7,585 nucleotides of DNA. Source: Alphaproteobacteria bacterium (GTDB lineage Bacteria > Pseudomonadota > Alphaproteobacteria > Caulobacterales > Caulobacteraceae). Location: NCBI GenBank assembly GCA_018895795.1, contig JAHINZ010000184.1, forward strand, positions 1-7,585. Direction: 5' to 3'. Within the stretch, counting starts at the first letter, position 1, and the number at the start of each line of letters is the position of its first letter. The notes below the pieces were generated by a model. The model saw only the letters and a program-made list of their open reading frames with translations, did no database searches and was not told where the DNA came from. The translations under genes and the position numbers were made by a program. Of the stretch, positions 4,799-7,585 are shown piece by piece.

Positions 4799-5959
4799 AT
4801 GGACGAAGCTCTGAGTCGGCAAGAGCTCTACGACTTGCTCTGGTCTGAACCGATCAAGGCCGCTGCGCAGCGGCTTGGCGTGCCCGAGGTCGCGATCAAG
4901 AAAGCCTGCATGAGCGGCGACGTCCCGGTTCCATATCGTGACTACTGGACCAAACTCGCGGCCGGGCAGCCGACCAGGCCCATTCCCCTGCCCTGCCGCA
5001 CGCCCGGCGCAAACGAGATGCTGCGGATCGGCGAGCTAGACTATCAAGCCTCGCGGGCGACGCCGGAAGCGCAACTGGCTCAGCCCCTCCCGAAACCACC
5101 ACGCTTTGAAGAGTCCCTGGAGAGCGTGCGCGCCCGATCGCAGGCGCGATTGGGCTCGGTCAAACACGTGCGCGACCTGTCCAGCCCATGGGCCGGGTTG
5201 CGCCAAATCCTCCAGGAGGACCAGAAGCGCACCGCACGCCAGCGATCGGATAAGTCGGCCTCCCCCTGGAACAAGCCGCTCTTTGAAAGCGGGTTCGAGA
5301 AACGGCGCTTGAGAATCCTCAACAGCCTAGGCCTGGGCATGGCCAAGGCGCGGGCCCGCATTGAGGTTCGCGGCAAGGCTGGCCGGGATGTCTCCGTCCT
5401 CGTCGGCGATACTCGAGTTCCGCTTCGCCTGGACCACCCGTTGGCGGAGCCGGACAGGCAAGGCCAGTGGCAAGTCCGACAAGGCCCTGCCGACACCTTG
5501 AGGCTGATGATCGGGCCGAGTACAGGCCGCGCGGACGGCTACCAGGTCTTCTGGGAAGATGTCGCCGACGATCCGCTTGAAGAGCGCCTGTCCGCCGTGG
5601 CCCTGGAAATCCTGGTGGCCGGCGAAGCGGAGTTTCGGGCGGAGGCCGCGCGCGCTCATGCCCGACAACTTCAGTACAGGGAGCAACTGGCTCAAACGAT
5701 GGAAAGGCGACGGGGCGAGCCCAGGAAGCAACCCGATCCCCCGATCGCCTTCCCACAACAGGGGCGCCAACATCTGCTTACCCAAGCCGCCGAATGGCGC
5801 GCCGCCCAAGACGTCCGGGGCTTCGTGGCCGCAGCTCTCGCCCGATCAGATGCGACGCAGTCCCTCATGGCGTGGGCAACTTGGGCGCTGGCGGAAGCCG
5901 ACGCGCTCGATCCAGTCACGTCCCAGGTCCCGATATTTTCCAAGGCGCTGAAAGCCTAA
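4799..5959 (+). CDS. Conserved protein of unknown function with HTH-like N-terminus
   Basis: A 386-aa soluble protein with no signal peptide or membrane segment. The start is ATG at 4799 with AGGAG (4790-4794) four bases upstream. Residues 4-55 follow a pattern I recognise from a widespread uncharacterised family: LSRQELYDLLWSEP, then IKAAAQRLGVPEVAIKKAC, then VPVPYRDYWTKLAAG. The middle part looks like a helix-turn-helix (helix, short turn at LGVPEVAI, second helix). A proline-rich stretch at about 56-70 and a charged middle section follow. Residues about 255-310 form a long charged helix (EERLSAVALEILVAGEAEFRAEAARAHARQ), perhaps a coiled coil, followed by a helical C-terminus. Proteins with this N-terminus often sit in accessory DNA, but no function is established to my knowledge. 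It stands alone next to an AT-rich, dyad-rich region and may bind DNA there. The reading frame is secure; function is not assigned. Confidence 0.85.
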   Translation: MDEALSRQELYDLLWSEPIKAAAQRLGVPEVAIKKACMSGDVPVPYRDYWTKLAAGQPTRPIPLPCRTPGANEMLRIGELDYQASRATPEAQLAQPLPKPPRFEESLESVRARSQARLGSVKHVRDLSSPWAGLRQILQEDQKRTARQRSDKSASPWNKPLFESGFEKRRLRILNSLGLGMAKARARIEVRGKAGRDVSVLVGDTRVPLRLDHPLAEPDRQGQWQVRQGPADTLRLMIGPSTGRADGYQVFWEDVADDPLEERLSAVALEILVAGEAEFRAEAARAHARQLQYREQLAQTMERRRGEPRKQPDPPIAFPQQGRQHLLTQAAEWRAAQDVRGFVAAALARSDATQSLMAWATWALAEADALDPVTSQVPIFSKALKA

Positions 5960-6036
5960 GGCACGGCTTGGCAGTGCGATGTTCCGCGCGGACTCGCCGA
6001 TCAAATTTCATCCAGTGACTGTCTCCCATGAGCGTT

Positions 6037-6048
6037 TGAGACGTCTCA
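6037..6048. promoter_or_regulatory. Perfect 12-bp palindrome TGAGACGTCTCA
   Basis: A fully self-complementary 12-mer between the 4799 gene and the small ORF, ending 39 bases before the TTG start at 6088. It is in a non-coding gap of about 128 bases, so it may be an operator, though a 12-bp palindrome can also arise by chance. Confidence 0.3.
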
Positions 6049-6087
6049 GAACAGCGCACCAGCTGATCTTGAGTGAGGGACGGTCAA

Positions 6088-6279
6088 TTGGCCAAAGGAC
6101 CCGAAAAACCTACGACCCGCACCGTGAGCGGTCCGAAGCAACGTTCGAGAAGAGCGCCGGTAGTGATCGTGGTCACCGATGACTGGCCCGATGGCGTTCC
6201 TATAACCATCCAGGAGCTAAGGGTGATCGAGACCCATCTCAGCTCTGTCCTCGATGAGCTTTTAGGCCCCCTGCCCTAA
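6088..6279 (+). CDS. Small hypothetical protein, 63 aa
   Basis: Not recognised. The preferred start is TTG at 6088-6090, because GAGG (6075-6078) stands nine bases before it; an in-frame GTG at 6073 would add five residues but lacks a ribosome site. The product has a basic N-terminus (MAKGPEKPTTRTVSGPKQRSRR), a short hydrophobic strand (APVVIVVTDDW) and an amphipathic helix (ITIQELRVIETHLSSVLDELLG), a composition that looks like a folded small protein rather than random translation. It follows the 386-aa gene by 128 bases on the same strand and a terminator lies downstream, so both may form one unit. It could bind the larger protein, but nothing shows this. The TTG start and small size keep confidence moderate. 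Confidence 0.5.
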   Translation: MAKGPEKPTTRTVSGPKQRSRRAPVVIVVTDDWPDGVPITIQELRVIETHLSSVLDELLGPLP

Positions 6280-6611
6280 GCGCAGCGCAAACTAACGCAT
6301 CGCTGATAAGCCAGCAGGAGCCGCCGCCGCTCGCAGACAGGTGGTTACAGGGCTGGGCCAGTCGTCCTCGTCCGCGTCCGTGTCCGGAAGCGCGCCGGGT
6401 GCCGCGCCATGTTGGATACGGGTGGGAACTACTCGTTCGAGATTTCTATAAAGAAGCCTCGCCGACGCAAGGCGTCACAACGTTCTCCTACGGTCTCGCT
6501 GCTTGTCTAGGTAAAGCCCGATAAGAAGCTGGGGGCTGAATGGAGGCTGAAGCGACCTCGACAACCTGAATGCGCGGCGACAAGTGCCGAACGAGCCCTC
6601 TGATCTCAAGT

Positions 6612-6634
6612 TGGCAGCAATCTGCTGCCATTTT
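6612..6634 (+). terminator. Intrinsic terminator, plus strand
   Basis: TGGCAGCA (6612-6619) and TGCTGCCA (6623-6630) make a perfect 8-bp stem around ATC, followed by TTTT (6631-6634). It would end transcripts from the 4799 and 6088 genes before they run against hutC. On the other strand the stem is not followed by a T-run. Confidence 0.65.
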
Positions 6635-6675
6635 GGGGAATCGCAGCCTGAACTCTGATCGCGCGCCCAGTTGCG

Positions 6676-6694
6676 CCAAGCACGTCTTGCTTGG
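6676..6694 (-). other. Hairpin downstream of hutC
   Basis: CCAAGCA and TGCTTGG form a perfect 7-bp stem with a five-base loop, 20 bases after the hutC stop. No T-run follows in the hutC direction, so it is a 3'-end stabiliser or a factor-assisted termination site rather than a clear intrinsic terminator. Confidence 0.4.
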
Positions 6695-6714
6695 GTAGGA
6701 GAGAGTCTGTGATG

Positions 6715-7443
6715 TCAAACGCCCGTCGGCGTTGGCGAAAACCGCGCCATCAGATCGTAGACTTCACCTGGGAATAGCAGCCGAACACAGGTGATCTGGT
6801 CATCACCTCGCCACGTGCGCCGCTCCAACGCCAAGCAAGCCGCGCTGGCGTTTATGCCAAGCAAATTGGCCGTGAAGCGCGAGACGTTGACGGCGCTGAT
6901 GCGATGCTCGGCCTCGGTCCAAGCGACCGTCCCGAGCAGCCAGGCCCCCGGCGGCGCCCTTGAGAAATCTGCCTCCGCGGCGTCGGGCACGGCCGTCAGA
7001 TTGATCACCCGTTCCTCCAGCGCGAACGGGCGCTCGTTGGAGCGATGCAGGCACGTCAAGGCCAGAACCCTACTCGAGGCGGTCAGGTCGAGTTTGGTCA
7101 TTTCGACGCGATCAGGCCGCCGCAGCTGGCGTGACAGAAGTTCGTAGCGATAGGCCGCGCCGCGCCCGCTGATCTCGGCCTGGATGTCAGGGATATCCAG
7201 GACCACGGAATGGACCCTGGGGTGGCAGACGAAGGAGCCCGCCCCGCGCTGGCGGATGATCAGGCCCCGCTCGGCGAGCGGCGACAGCGCCTTGTTCACG
7301 GTCATCCGCGAGCAGCCGTACTGCGCCATCAGTTCGTGCTCGAAGGGGATCCGATGGCCCGGCGGCCAGGCGCCCGATCGGATGCGCTCGCCGATATCGG
7401 TTCGGATGCGCTGATGTAGCGTCGAGGGGGTGTCGCGGGCCAT
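6715..7443 (-). CDS. hutC: HutC-type GntR-family transcriptional repressor
   Basis: A 242-aa regulator of the HutC subfamily, which represses histidine-utilisation (hut) genes and is released by urocanate. Residues about 5-72 are the winged helix: TLHQRIRTDIGERIRSGAWPPGHRIPFEHELMAQYGCSRMTVNKALSPLAERGLI, then the wing RQRGAGSFV. IPFEHELMAQYGCSRMTVNKAL is very characteristic of HutC. Residues about 80-237 form the UTRA ligand-binding domain, with FALEERVINLTAVPDAAEADF, ISAVNVSRFTANLLGI, and CLALERRTW near the end. I start at ATG 7441-7443; a TTG two codons earlier is possible, and neither has a clear Shine-Dalgarno. The frame is open to the right edge of the window, so the start is not completely fixed. 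No hut enzyme gene is in the window; they would be expected beyond the right edge, or the protein may serve another pathway. Confidence 0.88.
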   Translation of the reverse strand: MARDTPSTLHQRIRTDIGERIRSGAWPPGHRIPFEHELMAQYGCSRMTVNKALSPLAERGLIIRQRGAGSFVCHPRVHSVVLDIPDIQAEISGRGAAYRYELLSRQLRRPDRVEMTKLDLTASSRVLALTCLHRSNERPFALEERVINLTAVPDAAEADFSRAPPGAWLLGTVAWTEAEHRISAVNVSRFTANLLGINASAACLALERRTWRGDDQITCVRLLFPGEVYDLMARFSPTPTGV

Positions 7444-7505
7444 GGCCAAGGAGATCTCGCGGACGCAAGGGACGAGGTGGCGCGGGGCCGCGCTGGTGGC
7501 GGAGG

Positions 7506-7585
7506 CTAACGTGAGCGCAAGCGGTCCAGTCCGTCCAGAGCCCAGGCGAAATCCGATCGCCTGAAGCTGCGAAAGAGCAGGATGA
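7506..7585 (-). CDS. Possible C-terminal end of an upstream gene (partial)
   Basis: One minus-strand frame entering at the right edge encodes ILLFRSFRRSDFAWALDGLDRLRSR and stops with TAG at 7506-7508, 62 bases before the hutC ATG. It looks protein-like, but 25 residues are too few to name a family. The other minus-strand frames are also open here, so this is tentative. Confidence 0.25.
   Translation of the reverse strand, partial: ILLFRSFRRSDFAWALDGLDRLRSR

Larger units (their letters stand above)
6280..6714. other. Gene-free region between convergent genes
   Basis: No supported gene in 435 bases. It contains four TCC-starting 6-mers in tandem (6365-6388), a plus-strand terminator (6612-6634) and a hairpin just after hutC (6676-6694). 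One minus-strand frame in 6300-6470 gives an acidic stretch (DTDADEDDW) but has no start codon, so at most it is a relic. Confidence 0.5.

Noticed and set aside
5979..6182. Plus-strand 67-codon frame after the 386-aa gene
   Set aside because: No ribosome site, Arg/His-rich composition, and it conflicts with the better-supported frame at 6088.
6365..6388. Four tandem 6-mers resembling TCCGNG
   Set aside because: Short and imperfect; no sign of a functional repeat array or CRISPR (no regular spacers).
6488..6718. Minus-strand 76-codon frame overlapping the hutC stop
   Set aside because: Although it overlaps hutC by TTGA, it has a TTG start, no family resemblance and runs across both hairpins, including the plus-strand terminator.
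7187..7468. Minus-strand 93-codon frame inside hutC
   Set aside because: It is a frame-shifted reading of the hutC winged-helix region and has low-complexity Arg/Pro content.

Overview
The window is high-GC DNA whose gene families (NasT/NasS, an alginate-export-type porin, a Tat-dependent NrtA, HutC) suggest an alphaproteobacterium, most likely Caulobacteraceae. That placement is an inference from gene content and style, not from a marker gene.

Layout. Positions 1-4112 are a minus-strand nitrate-assimilation block, in transcription order: nasT (ANTAR antiterminator), nasS (cytoplasmic nitrate sensor, overlapping nasT by 4 bases), a structured leader of about 315 nt, an outer-membrane porin of the alginate-export family, and nrtA (periplasmic nitrate-binding protein of an ABC transporter, cut by the window edge). 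Positions 4113-4798 have no convincing gene but contain an AT-rich, dyad-rich stretch and a candidate promoter. A plus-strand gene at 4799-5959 encodes a 386-aa protein of unknown function with an HTH-like N-terminus. A small plus-strand ORF (6088-6279) follows, then a non-coding stretch with a plus-strand terminator. A minus-strand HutC/GntR-family repressor gene (6715-7443) closes the window, with perhaps the tail of another minus-strand gene at the right edge.

The main result is the leader between nasS and the porin gene. Read on the minus strand it folds by eye into a hairpin with hexaloop AACGAA (2187-2208), a GNRA-capped hairpin (2171-2184), a hairpin with hexaloop GATGAA (2148-2169), a short hairpin with hexaloop AACGAC (2126-2139), and then a near-perfect 16-bp intrinsic terminator with nine Ts (2086-2130), directly before the porin RBS. 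The 3' arm of the last hexaloop hairpin is part of the 5' arm of the terminator, so the two exclude each other. Two hexaloops with A at position 1 and G at position 4, the second overlapping a terminator, is the signature of ANTAR-protein antitermination. The protein that would act on it (NasT) and its nitrate-sensing partner (NasS) are encoded immediately upstream.

Proposed logic: without nitrate, NasS holds NasT and transcription stops at 2086-2095. With nitrate, NasT is released, stabilises the hexaloop hairpins and lets RNA polymerase read into porin-nrtA and the transporter genes beyond the window. The unusual points are that the first gene under the switch is an outer-membrane porin, that the two canonical hexaloops are 47 nt apart with two further hairpins between them, and that the NasT receiver domain has alanine where the phospho-acceptor aspartate normally sits.
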